The notes under the pieces are model-generated. The model ran no database searches. It saw only the letters and a list, made by a program, of their open reading frames with translations, and was not told the origin of the DNA. Position numbers and translations under genes: made by a program. Positions 24,837 to 33,404 of a DNA stretch of 64,000 nt are shown here, one piece after another (position 1 is the first letter of the stretch; each line of letters begins with the position of its first letter). Source of the DNA: DATBGZ01 sp963803115 (GTDB taxonomy: Bacteria > Actinomycetota > Actinomycetes > Mycobacteriales > Micromonosporaceae); assembly GCA_963803115.1 (NCBI GenBank), contig CAWDLN010000006.1, positions 372,001-436,000 of the forward strand, read 5' to 3'.

Positions 24837-26402
24837 GTGACAACCACGCAACGGGCGACCTCGGTCAGGCCGCGGCTGCTGGCCGCGCTCGCCGGAGTCG
24901 CCGCAGCGGCGGCCGCCCTAGCTGCGGGTGAGCTGGTGGCGGCGGCCGTGGATGCGCGCTCGTCCCCACTGGTCGCCGTGGGTGGCGTCGTCATCGACAA
25001 CGTTCCGGAGGGTGGCAAACAACTCGCGATCCGACTGTTCGGGACCAACGACAAGGTCGCCCTCCAGGTGGGCACCGTCGTTGTCGTCCTTCTGCTGGCC
25101 GCCGGATTGGGCATCCTCGGGCGGACTCGCCGATGGGCGGCGCTGGCCGGGTTTGCCGTACTGGGCGCCGTAGGTGCCACGGCCGCGGTCACCCGTACCG
25201 GAGCCAGCCTGGCGTGGATGCTGCCCGGCCTGGCCGCGGCCGTCGCCGGCATCCTGACGCTGTCGTGGCTGCTGTCACTGCTCGCGCGTGTGCCAGAGCT
25301 CGGACATCCCCAAGCGGGGTCGGCGAGCTGGCTGCGCAACCCGGACCGACGGGCGTTCCTTCGTCTGTCCGCGGCGATCACCGTTGGCGGAGCCGTCGTG
25401 GGCTACCTGGGCCATCTGCTCGCGCAAGTGTCCAATGTGAACACTGCACGAGAGGCCGTCCGGAGCGAGCTGCCGACGCCGTCCGGGACCCCGGTATCGC
25501 CGATACCGCAGGCCGACGTCGCCGGGCTGTCGTACGTCACCACGAACGATACGTTCTATCGGATCGACACCGCGATCGTCGTGCCCCGGGTGGACCCGAA
25601 CGACTGGAGGCTCACCGTCACCGGGCGCGTTGGGAAGCCGATGGAGCTGACCTTCGACGAGCTGCTGCGCCGACCGATGATCGAGCGGTATATCACGCTC
25701 ACCTGCGTCTCGAACGAGGTCGGCGGTGATCTCATCGGCAACGCCCGCTGGCTCGGCACCCCGGTCGCCGACCTGCTCGACGAGGTGGATCCCGACCCCG
25801 CGGCCGATCAGGTGGTGAGCTGGTCGGTCGACGGCTTCAGCGCCGGTACGCCGACCGCCGTCCTGCGGGATGGCCGGGACGCGCTGCTGGCCGTGGCGAT
25901 GAACGGCGAGCCGTTGCCGGTCGACCACGGCTTTCCGGTACGGATGGTGGTGCCTGGCCTGTACGGGTACGTCTCGGCCACGAAATGGCTGACGAAGCTC
26001 GAGCTAACGACATTCGCGGACTTCGACGCCTACTGGGTCCCGCGCGGGTGGTCGCAGCAAGCCCCGATCAAGACCAGCTCCCGCATCGATCGGCCCCGAA
26101 GCGGGGAATCGATTCCGACCGGGGACTACGTCGTGGCGGGCGTCGCCTGGGCCCAGCACCGCGGTATCTCCACAGTGGACGTACGGGTCGACGGCGGCGC
26201 CTGGCAGACCGCGACCCTCGCCGCGGTGGCCTCGATCGACACGTGGCGACTGTGGTCGTGGCGCTGGCCGGCGACCCCGGGCGAGCACACGCTCGAGGTG
26301 CGTGCCACCGACAACGCGGGCGCACTGCAGATCGAAGCGGAGGCACCGCCCGAACCGGACGGTGCGACTGGCTACCACCAGGTAGAGGTGAAGGTCGGCT
26401 GA
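24837..26402 (+). CDS. Membrane molybdopterin-dependent oxidoreductase (sulfite oxidase family)
   Basis: 521 residues. Four or five N-terminal membrane helices (about 1-190), then a periplasm-facing sulfite-oxidase-type domain. The molybdenum-ligand Cys is in ITLTCVSNEVGG, followed by GNARWLGTPVADLL, and a C-terminal Mo-co dimerisation domain (IPTGDYVVAGVAWAQHRG to the end). This membrane-anchored layout is common in actinobacteria annotated as oxidoreductase or nitrate reductase-like; the substrate is unknown. GTG start at 24837. Confidence 0.9.
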   Translation: MTTTQRATSVRPRLLAALAGVAAAAAALAAGELVAAAVDARSSPLVAVGGVVIDNVPEGGKQLAIRLFGTNDKVALQVGTVVVVLLLAAGLGILGRTRRWAALAGFAVLGAVGATAAVTRTGASLAWMLPGLAAAVAGILTLSWLLSLLARVPELGHPQAGSASWLRNPDRRAFLRLSAAITVGGAVVGYLGHLLAQVSNVNTAREAVRSELPTPSGTPVSPIPQADVAGLSYVTTNDTFYRIDTAIVVPRVDPNDWRLTVTGRVGKPMELTFDELLRRPMIERYITLTCVSNEVGGDLIGNARWLGTPVADLLDEVDPDPAADQVVSWSVDGFSAGTPTAVLRDGRDALLAVAMNGEPLPVDHGFPVRMVVPGLYGYVSATKWLTKLELTTFADFDAYWVPRGWSQQAPIKTSSRIDRPRSGESIPTGDYVVAGVAWAQHRGISTVDVRVDGGAWQTATLAAVASIDTWRLWSWRWPATPGEHTLEVRATDNAGALQIEAEAPPEPDGATGYHQVEVKVG

Positions 26403-26408
26403 CGCTCG

Positions 26409-26789
26409 TCAGCACACCTGGGCAGGAAGCCTTGGCGCTGGGACAAGCGCCCGCGGTACGCCGAGGCGGTCCTCGAGGCGGCGGACGTCGACCCGACCGC
26501 CGGCCCGCTCGGAGAGGTCATCCCAGCCCGTCTCGAGCAGTCGTAGCCGCTCGGACTCGGTGAAGCCGCCCCAGACGCCGTACGGCTCCCGCGCGGCGAG
26601 TGCGTGCGAGGCGCACTCGGCCCGTACGGGACACGAACGGCAAATCGACTTCGCTGCGATCTCCCTGCGGAGGCGGGAGGCCCCCCGCTCGCCGTCGGGG
26701 TGGAAGAACTGTCCACTGTCCCGACCCCGGCACGCACCGTTGCGCTGCCACTCCCAGACGTCGGCCGATGGCCCGGGCAACCTGCTCAT
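26409..26789 (-). CDS. whiB3: WhiB-family Fe-S regulator (WhiB3/WhiD-like)
   Basis: 126 residues from ATG 26789 (MSRLPGPSADVWEWQ). Four cluster Cys: GACRG, then CRSCPVRAEC. The SQFFHP-type segment is GQFFHPDGERGASR, and the turn motif YGVWGGFTESER is intact. The N-terminal LPGPxADxWxWQ and the place beside groESL, bldM-like and guaB match WhiB3 of mycobacteria and WhiD of Streptomyces. It probably acts with a primary sigma factor on development or redox genes. It faces the molybdopterin gene and diverges from the bldM-like gene. Confidence 0.9.
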   Translation of the reverse strand: MSRLPGPSADVWEWQRNGACRGRDSGQFFHPDGERGASRLRREIAAKSICRSCPVRAECASHALAAREPYGVWGGFTESERLRLLETGWDDLSERAGGRVDVRRLEDRLGVPRALVPAPRLPAQVC

Positions 26790-26941
26790 GTTCACACTGC
26801 CTCGCCTCCCGCGCGGACGGACGGCGCACACGTGCTGAACGTACTCTCCTCGTCTGGACAAGTGAACAGACCAACCTTCGCGAAAGTGCCCATCGGGCGA
26901 GCTTCGACATGGTTCCCTTTCGTGTAGAAAGGTAGGTCACG

Positions 26942-27676
26942 GTGCAATCAGTCCTGGTTTGCGTTCACAGCCCACTGGCGGAGCAGGCGGTCTCCAACGC
27001 GGCGGCCCAGCTGGGGCTCGCCGATGTCGTCTCCACCGCGGTGAGCGGTGCCGACGCGCTCGCCCGAGTAGCGAAGTCTCCGGCCGACGTCCTCCTGGTC
27101 GATACGGCTTCAGTCCGGCCGGACACGGTCGGCTTCACGCGTCGGGTCCTCGAATCCTCGCCCGGGGCGATTGTCGTGTTCCTCGGCCCCGAGGAGTCCA
27201 CGGTTGCCCGGGGAGCAGTGGCGGCCGGCGCGCGCGGCCTGATTCGCGGCGGTGAGCGCGAGGACCTGGTCGCGTCCGTCGCGAAGGCCCTGATGCTGCT
27301 GTTGCGGGGATCTCAGCTCAACGGTTTCGAGATCGGCCCGACCCAGGTGCCGTTGCAGAGGTCGGAGTCGGAAGAGTCCGACGACTCACCCGATGGATCA
27401 GACGCGGAGTCCGTAGGCATGGAGTCCGGCGGAGGACCGGTCGGCGCCTCGGGCATGGCGACCGTCGATGGAGTACGGCGGCTGGCCCTGACCGAGCGGG
27501 AACTTCAGGTGCTGCGGGGCATGGCGGACGGCAAGAGCAACGCCGAGATCGGTCGGGAGCTCTTCGTCTCCGAGGACACCGTTAAGACCCACGCGCGGCG
27601 GTTGTTCCGCAAACTCGGGGCCCGCGATCGCGCCCATGCCGTGGCCGCGGCCTTCCGGGCCGGCTTGGTGCGTTGA
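26942..27676 (+). CDS. bldM: BldM-like atypical response regulator
   Basis: 244 residues. N-terminal receiver-like domain (1-120) has Asp54 in DVLLVDTAS, but the acidic pair is gone (VLVCVHSP) and the conserved Lys is replaced (GLIRGG), so phosphorylation is unlikely. A 50-residue acidic Ser-rich linker follows. The LuxR-type HTH reads LTERELQVLRGMADGKSNAE and ends EDTVKTHARRLFRKLGARDR. Together with the WhiB/guaB synteny this fits BldM, the developmental regulator. GTG 26942 has AAAGGTAGG upstream. The linker is longer than in Streptomyces BldM. Confidence 0.8.
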   Translation: MQSVLVCVHSPLAEQAVSNAAAQLGLADVVSTAVSGADALARVAKSPADVLLVDTASVRPDTVGFTRRVLESSPGAIVVFLGPEESTVARGAVAAGARGLIRGGEREDLVASVAKALMLLLRGSQLNGFEIGPTQVPLQRSESEESDDSPDGSDAESVGMESGGGPVGASGMATVDGVRRLALTERELQVLRGMADGKSNAEIGRELFVSEDTVKTHARRLFRKLGARDRAHAVAAAFRAGLVR

Positions 27677-27896
27677 CCCGGGCTTGATCACCGGGTACGG
27701 GCGCACGTGCCGGCGAGCGCCGCCGGCGCCACCGACCGTACCGGGAGATCATCGATGAACGTCACCGGGCGCGACTCGAGCGGGGTGTCGTGGCGAGCCG
27801 GGGACCGGTGATCATACCGGACGAAAGCAACCTCACGGGGCGGGTCGGCCAACAGCTCCGCTGCCGGGCGAGCGTAAGGAGCGCCACTATCGCGCG

Positions 27897-28286
27897 CTAG
27901 GGCTTCTCGTCCTCGTCGATCAGGGTGTCGTGAACGCCGTCGGTGTAGCCGCGGGCGTAGTCCCAGCTGACGTAGTGATCGGGGTCCGGATCGAAGGCCG
28001 GCTCGTGCACCCGCGGCCGGCCGGAGTCAAGTAGGTGACGGAGATTGGCCCGCATCAGCGCCCAGTCGAAGTAGTGCGGCTCGCGGCAGTCCTCACAGTC
28101 GATCACCAGCCCCCGGATGCCGGCCGGCCCCAACAACGCCTCATAGACCTCGAGATCGGCGAGGTCCTCCTCGACGTCGGTGCGGTCGTCCTCGCTCAGC
28201 GCCTCGGCCTCATCGTCGGTTTCGTCGAGATCGCCCGACGGGTCAACGGGGTCGTCGCGGAACGGGTCCAGCGGCTCTTCATGCAC
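27897..28286 (-). CDS. DUF5319 family protein
   Basis: 129 residues from GTG 28286 (HEEPLDPFRDDP). Very acidic N-terminal half, then GIRGLVIDCEDCREPHYFDW, with a CxxC pair, and HYVSWDYARGYTDGV. This matches a conserved actinobacterial family found beside guaB. The CxxC may bind metal. Function unknown. The frame upstream to 28343 is open but lacks support. The 220 bp before it (27677-27896) shows no gene; sigD, present here in Streptomyces and mycobacteria, is missing. Confidence 0.82.
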   Translation of the reverse strand: MHEEPLDPFRDDPVDPSGDLDETDDEAEALSEDDRTDVEEDLADLEVYEALLGPAGIRGLVIDCEDCREPHYFDWALMRANLRHLLDSGRPRVHEPAFDPDPDHYVSWDYARGYTDGVHDTLIDEDEKP

Positions 28287-28445
28287 GGTTCCACCGTATC
28301 GCTGCCGCCTGCCCCGCGTGTTGCGGCGCTCGGGCCCCGACAAATTTGATCAAGCGTCTGTAGCGAGTCTCTCACCGACGACCGCCGATGCTCCTGGCTA
28401 GGATGGCTGCAACGCCGGGATCGCCCTCGACGATCGGGGATTGAC

Positions 28446-29921
28446 GTGGAATTGCCGCTCGGGCTCACCTTCGACGACGTGCTTCTGCTGCCGGCTGAGT
28501 CCAACGTGGTACCCAACGAGGTGGCGACCGCGACCCGGCTCTCGCGCCGGATAACGCTCAACGTGCCGTTGGTGTCCAGCGCGATGGACACCGTGACCGA
28601 GGCCCGGATGGCGATCGCGATGGCGCGGCAGGGCGGCATCGGGGTGCTGCATCGCAATCTCTCCATCGAGGACCAGGCGCTCCAGGTCGACCTCGTGAAG
28701 CGGTCCGAGGCCGGCATGGTGACCAACCCGATCACGTGCTCACCCGAGGACACACTCCGACACGTCGACGCGCTATGCGCCAAGTATCGGATCTCAGGTG
28801 TACCGGTGATCGACGCCGCCGGGCTCCTCGTCGGGATCGTCACCAACCGGGACATGCGTTTCGTGACTGACAACACGCTGCTCGTGCGCGATCTCATGAC
28901 GCCGATGCCACTCGTGACTGCCCCGGTCGGCGTCGGCACCGAGATGGCGCTCGATCTGCTGCGCCGGCACAAGGTGGAGAAACTGCCGATCGTGACCGAC
29001 GCCGGACGGCTGGCCGGGCTGATCACCGTGAAGGACTTCGCCAAGAGCGTGCAATACCCGAACGCGACCAAGGACGCCGCCGGCCGGCTCCGGGTGGCGG
29101 CCGCCGTCGGCGTCGGCGAGGAGTCATACAAGCGGGCCCGCACGCTTGTCGAGGTGGGGGTCGACGCGATCGTGGTCGACTCGGCTCACGGGCACAGCCG
29201 CAACGTTCTGGAGATGGTGGCCCGGCTCAAGGCCGAGGTGCCCGACATCGACATCGTGGGCGGCAACATCGCCACCTTCGACGGAGCCAAGGCGATGGTC
29301 GATGCGGGTGCCGATGCTGTGAAGGTGGGCGTTGGCCCAGGCTCGATCTGCACCACCCGAGTCGTGGCCGGGGTCGGCGTGCCACAGGTGACGGCAATCA
29401 TGGACGCCTCGCGGGCGTGCAAGCCGGCCGGCGTGCCGGTGATCGGCGACGGCGGCATGCAGTACTCCGGCGACATCGCGAAGGCGATCGTCGCGGGGGC
29501 CGAGACCGTCATGCTGGGCTCGTTGCTGGCCGGCTGTGAAGAAAGCCCCGGTGAGCTGATCTTCATCAACGGCAAGCAGTTCAAGTCGTACCGCGGCATG
29601 GGTTCGTTGGGCGCGATGGTCTCCCGCGGGGAGGGTCGGTCGTACTCGAAGGACCGCTACTCCCAGGAGGACGTGCTATCTGACGACAAGCTCGTGCCGC
29701 AGGGCATCGAGGGCCAGGTGCCCTACCGCGGTCAGCTCGCGGCCGTGGCGCACCAGCTCGTCGGCGGGCTGCGCGCCGCGATGGGCTTCGTCGGCGCCGC
29801 GACCGTCATGGAACTGCAGGAGCGCGGCCAGCTGGTACGGATCACCGCGGCCGGGCTGAATGAGAGCCACCCGCATGACATCCAGATGACGGTCGAGGCG
29901 CCCAACTACCACGCCCGTTGA
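28446..29921 (+). CDS. guaB: IMP dehydrogenase
   Basis: Oxidises IMP to XMP, the committed step to GMP. 491 residues. TIM barrel split by two CBS domains (about 90-205; GMVTNPITCSPEDTLRHVDA and LVRDLMTPMPLVTAPVGVG). The catalytic loop GPGSICTTRVVAGVG carries the nucleophilic Cys, and the flap contains Arg-Tyr (SKDRYSQED). GTG 28446 start; TAGGAT at about 28402 is a likely -10. guaB3 follows 23 bp later and guaA lies 7 kb on. Confidence 0.97.
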   Translation: MELPLGLTFDDVLLLPAESNVVPNEVATATRLSRRITLNVPLVSSAMDTVTEARMAIAMARQGGIGVLHRNLSIEDQALQVDLVKRSEAGMVTNPITCSPEDTLRHVDALCAKYRISGVPVIDAAGLLVGIVTNRDMRFVTDNTLLVRDLMTPMPLVTAPVGVGTEMALDLLRRHKVEKLPIVTDAGRLAGLITVKDFAKSVQYPNATKDAAGRLRVAAAVGVGEESYKRARTLVEVGVDAIVVDSAHGHSRNVLEMVARLKAEVPDIDIVGGNIATFDGAKAMVDAGADAVKVGVGPGSICTTRVVAGVGVPQVTAIMDASRACKPAGVPVIGDGGMQYSGDIAKAIVAGAETVMLGSLLAGCEESPGELIFINGKQFKSYRGMGSLGAMVSRGEGRSYSKDRYSQEDVLSDDKLVPQGIEGQVPYRGQLAAVAHQLVGGLRAAMGFVGAATVMELQERGQLVRITAAGLNESHPHDIQMTVEAPNYHAR

Positions 29922-29944
29922 GGGTCCCCAAAGGAGGGTTCGCC

Positions 29945-31066
29945 GTGCGTGACGTGGTCGAGATTGGCATGGGAAAGACAGCCCAGCGCGGATATCACCT
30001 GAACAACATCGCGATCGTGCCAAGCCGGCGCACCCGCGACGTGGACGACGTGTCCACCGCTTGGCAGCTCGACGCGTACCAGTTCAAGATTCCGTGCGTC
30101 GCGCATCCCAGCGATGCCATCATGAGCCCCTCCTCGGCCGCCCTGCTCGGCGGGCTGGGCGGCCTGGGAACGCTCAATGTGGAGGGACTGTGGTGCCGCT
30201 ACGACGACCCGGTCAAGGTGCTCGAGTCGCTGGCGATGCTCGACGACGAAGGCGTGAGCGCCACGCGGCGGCTGCAGGAGGCCTACGCCGAGCCGATCAA
30301 GCCGGAGCTGATCGCCGACCGGGTACGGTCCATTCGCGACAGTGGGGTCACCGTGGCGGTCCGGGTGTCGCCGCAGCACACTTTGAAGCTGGCTCCGGTG
30401 ATCCTCGACGCGGGTGTGGACATACTGATCATTCAGGGCACGATCGTCTCGGCCGAGCACGTGTCGACGAACGAGGAACCACTCAACCTCAAGGAGTTCA
30501 TCGCCGACCTTGACCTGCCGGTCATCGCGGGCGGCTGTACGGACTACAAAACCGCGCTGCACCTGATGCGCACCGGCGCGGCTGGTGTGATCGTCGGTAT
30601 CGGCGCCGACGCGTGGTCTACGACGGACATGGTGTTGGGCATCAGGGTTCCGATGGCGACCGCGATCGCCGACGCCGCAGCGGCGCGCCGGGACTATCTC
30701 GACGAGACCGGCGGCCGGTACGTGCACCTCATCGCCGATGGTGACGTGAACACCAGCGGCGACATCGCCAAGGCGCTCGGTTGCGGCGCGGACGCGGTGA
30801 TGCTTGGCGAGCCACTCTCACGCTGCACGGAGGCACCGGCCGCCGGAGCCTGGTGGCATTCGGTCGCCAGCCACCCCAAGCTGCCCCGAGGCTCATTCGG
30901 CATGGCTGAGTCGCCGCTCGGATCGTTGGAGAGCGTCCTCTTTGGACCGAGTGATGACGCCGATGGCAGCATGAACCTCTTCGGCGGTTTGAAGCGAGCC
31001 ATGGCGAAGTGCGGCTATCGCGACCTGAAGGAGTTCCAGAAGGTCGGCCTCGTCTTAGACCGCTAG
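29945..31066 (+). CDS. guaB3: GuaB3-family IMP dehydrogenase-like protein
   Basis: 373 residues; no CBS domains. GTG 29945 is preceded by AAAGGAGG at 7 nt, so the earlier in-frame start at 29918 is rejected. The barrel resembles IMPDH (GRYVHLIADGDVNTSGDIAK), but the catalytic loop reads GIGADAWSTTD, with Ser where IMPDH has Cys. It is therefore unlikely to be an IMP dehydrogenase. Such paralogues sit next to guaB throughout actinobacteria; role unsettled, possibly regulatory or GMP reductase-like. Confidence 0.92.
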   Translation: MRDVVEIGMGKTAQRGYHLNNIAIVPSRRTRDVDDVSTAWQLDAYQFKIPCVAHPSDAIMSPSSAALLGGLGGLGTLNVEGLWCRYDDPVKVLESLAMLDDEGVSATRRLQEAYAEPIKPELIADRVRSIRDSGVTVAVRVSPQHTLKLAPVILDAGVDILIIQGTIVSAEHVSTNEEPLNLKEFIADLDLPVIAGGCTDYKTALHLMRTGAAGVIVGIGADAWSTTDMVLGIRVPMATAIADAAAARRDYLDETGGRYVHLIADGDVNTSGDIAKALGCGADAVMLGEPLSRCTEAPAAGAWWHSVASHPKLPRGSFGMAESPLGSLESVLFGPSDDADGSMNLFGGLKRAMAKCGYRDLKEFQKVGLVLDR

Positions 31067-31167
31067 GTACAGCTTCGACCGGTAAGTGCTCCACGTCGCC
31101 CGGGCGGATTACTGTGGGAGCGCCTGTCGCGCTGGCGGCAGTGAGGTTTGGCGCGGGGAGGCACAGC

Positions 31168-32631
31168 ATGATCGGGTCTGGCGGCAGAAGACGGCCTTGG
31201 TTCGGGGTCATTGCGGCTGCCGTCGCGGTCAGCGTCGCGGCTGGCTGCACGAGCAGCCCGGAACCCGCGCCGAGCCCGAGCCCTACCGCAGCCCCGTCCA
31301 ATGGCCCATTCGCACCCGGCGCCGACGGGCTGGGCGACCGCTACTACCCGAAGGCCGGCAACGGCGGCTACGACGTCGGCAACTACGACCTCGATGTGAC
31401 CTACGATCCGGCGACCAAAGAGCTGACCGGCGTCGCGACGATTACGGCGAGCGCGGCCACCAACCTGACGTCATTCAACCTCGACTTCACTGGGCTCAAG
31501 ACCAATTCGGTGACGGTCAACGATGCGCCCGCCCCGGCGGACCAGCACTCCGACGGCGAACTCGTCGTGACGCCGGCCGCGAACATCGCCACCGGTACGA
31601 CGTTCACCACCGTGATCTCCTACGGAGGCGTGCCGGCGGGCTTCTCCGACCCCGCCCTGGGTCAGACGGGCTTCCTCAGTACGGCAGAGGGTGCGATCGC
31701 CATCGGCGAGCCCGAGGTGGCGTCGTCTTGGTTCCCGGTGAACGACCACCCACGGGACAAGGCGACATACACCATCAAGATCACCGTGCCGACCGCGCTC
31801 TCCGCCCTCTCCAATGGAGTGCTGCAGAGCAAGCAGGCCTCGGCCAAGGCGGGATTCACGACGTGGACCTGGCGGGAATCGTCCCCGATGGCCTCGTACC
31901 TGGCGACGATGGTCGTCGGCAACTACCGCGTCCAGGAGAGCACCCACGACGGCAAGCCCGTCGTACTGGCCGTGCACACATCACTGAGTACGGCGATCGA
32001 CACCGAATTGGCCAAGACCCCCGCTGCGATCGACTTTCTCGTGTCCACGTTCGGCCCGTACCCGTTCGACGCGATGGGCGGCATCGTGATCAACGATCAG
32101 CGGGTGAGCTTCGCCTTGGAGAACCAGACCCGGCCGATCTACTCAGCGGCGTTCTTTACGCCGGGACGGGACAGCTCGCGGGTGATCGTGCACGAGCTCG
32201 CGCATCAGTGGTTCGGCGATAGTGTCGCGGTCAACGAGTGGAACGAAATCTGGCTCAATGAGGGCTTCGCGACGTACGCGGAGTGGCTCTGGCAGGAGCA
32301 CAACGGCACGTCGACCGCGCAGCGCATTTTCGACCAGTACTACGGCAACACCTCTTCGCCGATGTGGTCCGTGCCGCCTGGCGCCCCGGGCAAGGATCAG
32401 TTGTTCAGCCAGTCGGTCTACATCCGCGGTGGGATGACCCTGCACGCGCTGAGGGTCAGTGTCGGCGACCAGGCGTTCTTCAAGATCCTGCAGACCTGGG
32501 CGGCCCAGAAGAAGGACGGAAACGGCACGTCAGCGGAGTTCATCGCGCTGGCAAAGCAGATCTCCGGCAAGAACCTCGACGAGCTCTTCAACGACTGGCT
32601 CTACGGCAAGGACCGCCCGCCTCGGCCGTAG
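31168..32631 (+). CDS. M1-family zinc metallopeptidase, lipoprotein
   Basis: 487 residues from ATG 31168, with GGGGAGG 6-8 nt upstream. Lipobox VAAGCTSS and a Pro/Ser linker, so probably anchored outside the membrane. Aminopeptidase N-type beta domain, then the catalytic core HELAHQWFGDS with the third zinc ligand in NEGFATYAEW. The usual GxMEN exopeptidase motif appears as FALENQTRP, which has the Glu-Asn. It lacks the long C-terminal helical domain of classical PepN. Substrate: N-terminal residues of peptides in the cell wall space, by family. Confidence 0.92.
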   Translation: MIGSGGRRRPWFGVIAAAVAVSVAAGCTSSPEPAPSPSPTAAPSNGPFAPGADGLGDRYYPKAGNGGYDVGNYDLDVTYDPATKELTGVATITASAATNLTSFNLDFTGLKTNSVTVNDAPAPADQHSDGELVVTPAANIATGTTFTTVISYGGVPAGFSDPALGQTGFLSTAEGAIAIGEPEVASSWFPVNDHPRDKATYTIKITVPTALSALSNGVLQSKQASAKAGFTTWTWRESSPMASYLATMVVGNYRVQESTHDGKPVVLAVHTSLSTAIDTELAKTPAAIDFLVSTFGPYPFDAMGGIVINDQRVSFALENQTRPIYSAAFFTPGRDSSRVIVHELAHQWFGDSVAVNEWNEIWLNEGFATYAEWLWQEHNGTSTAQRIFDQYYGNTSSPMWSVPPGAPGKDQLFSQSVYIRGGMTLHALRVSVGDQAFFKILQTWAAQKKDGNGTSAEFIALAKQISGKNLDELFNDWLYGKDRPPRP

Positions 32632-32635
32632 CCGA

Positions 32636-32656
32636 TGTAGAACATCTTGTTCTACA
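32636..32656 (+). promoter_or_regulatory. Operator of the Phd/VapC operon
   Basis: TGTAGAACA-TCT-TGTTCTACA is a perfect 9-bp inverted repeat. Its right end overlaps the likely -10 TACAAT (32653-32658), which itself lies 7 nt before the antitoxin ATG. Binding of the antitoxin here would block transcription directly. The stretch is AT-rich against its surroundings. Confidence 0.7.
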
Positions 32657-32665
32657 ATCGCTGCC

Positions 32666-32944
32666 ATGGATCGGATCGGTGTGCGCGAACTCAACCAACA
32701 CACAAGTCAGGTGCTCGCTCGGGTCGTTGGTGGAGAAACCATCGAGATCACCGAGCGCGGGCGGCCCGTGGCCCGGCTGGTTCCAGTGAACGACGACTTG
32801 CCCGCACTGTCGCGGCTCGTCGCCTCGGGCCGTGCTGTCGCCCCGACCAACACCGGTCCGGTTCCGCTGCCGCCGGTGCTCGGCGATCCGGCGATCGACA
32901 CCGCAGCCACCGTCGCTGATGCACGAGACGAAGAGCGCTGGTGA
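32666..32944 (+). CDS. vapB: Phd/YefM-family antitoxin
   Basis: 92 residues from ATG 32666. The N-terminal fold DRIGVRELNQHTSQVLARV and EITERGRPVARLVPV is the classical Phd/YefM DNA-binding domain. The acidic C-terminal tail would wrap the toxin. It precedes and overlaps the PIN toxin gene by GTGA. Expected to repress its own promoter through the palindrome just upstream. The gene symbol follows the VapBC naming. Confidence 0.9.
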   Translation: MDRIGVRELNQHTSQVLARVVGGETIEITERGRPVARLVPVNDDLPALSRLVASGRAVAPTNTGPVPLPPVLGDPAIDTAATVADARDEERW

Positions 32945-33360
32945 TCTATCTCGACTCGGCCGCGATCGTCAAGCTCGTGCGGCAAGAGGACCACACTAAG
33001 GACCTCGTCAACTGGCTCAACTCCCATAACGAGGTGCCGTTGGTCGCGTCGTCGTTGGTAGAAGTCGAAGTACCTCGGGCTATGCGCCGGGCGGCGGTGC
33101 AAGGACTGGTTGGCGTCCCGGCGGTCCTCGGGCGCCTGTTCCGTGTTGAAATCGACGCGACCGTCCGGGCCACAGCTGCCGCGTTCACCGAACCAACACT
33201 GCGCACGCTCGACGCCATTCACCTCGCGACCGCGCAGATTCTGACGACCGAAGCCGGCGTGAAACTGACCGCATTCGTCACCTACGACCAACGCCTCCTC
33301 GCCGCAGCGACCGCCGTTGGTCTGCCGACGGCGGCGCCCGGACTCTCACCGTCCTCTTAA
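32941..33360 (+). CDS. vapC: PIN-domain ribonuclease toxin (VapC)
   Basis: 139 residues. The PIN acidic residues are visible: Asp5 in IYLDSAAIVKL, Glu in SSLVEVEVPRAM, Asp in RTLDAIHLATA, and Asp in VTYDQRLLAAA. These form the Mg-dependent RNase site; VapC toxins cut tRNA or rRNA. GTG start overlapping the antitoxin stop. All catalytic positions are kept, so the toxin should be active. Confidence 0.92.
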   Translation: MIYLDSAAIVKLVRQEDHTKDLVNWLNSHNEVPLVASSLVEVEVPRAMRRAAVQGLVGVPAVLGRLFRVEIDATVRATAAAFTEPTLRTLDAIHLATAQILTTEAGVKLTAFVTYDQRLLAAATAVGLPTAAPGLSPSS

Positions 33361-33375
33361 CGTTGGCTCATCGTC

Positions 33376-33403
33376 GGCTCACCGGCGTCGCCGATGGTGA
33401 GCC
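33376..33403 (+). terminator. Hairpin between vapC and the next gene
   Basis: GGCTCACC pairs perfectly with GGTGAGCC, with an inner GGC/GCC stem. It ends 1 nt before ATG 33405. It could end the vapBC transcript, or hide the GGTGAG ribosome site of the following gene. Confidence 0.45.
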
Positions 33404-33404
33404 A

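Noticed and set aside
27677..27896. Remnant of sigD
   Set aside because: No sigma-factor motif readable on either strand in this 220-bp gap.
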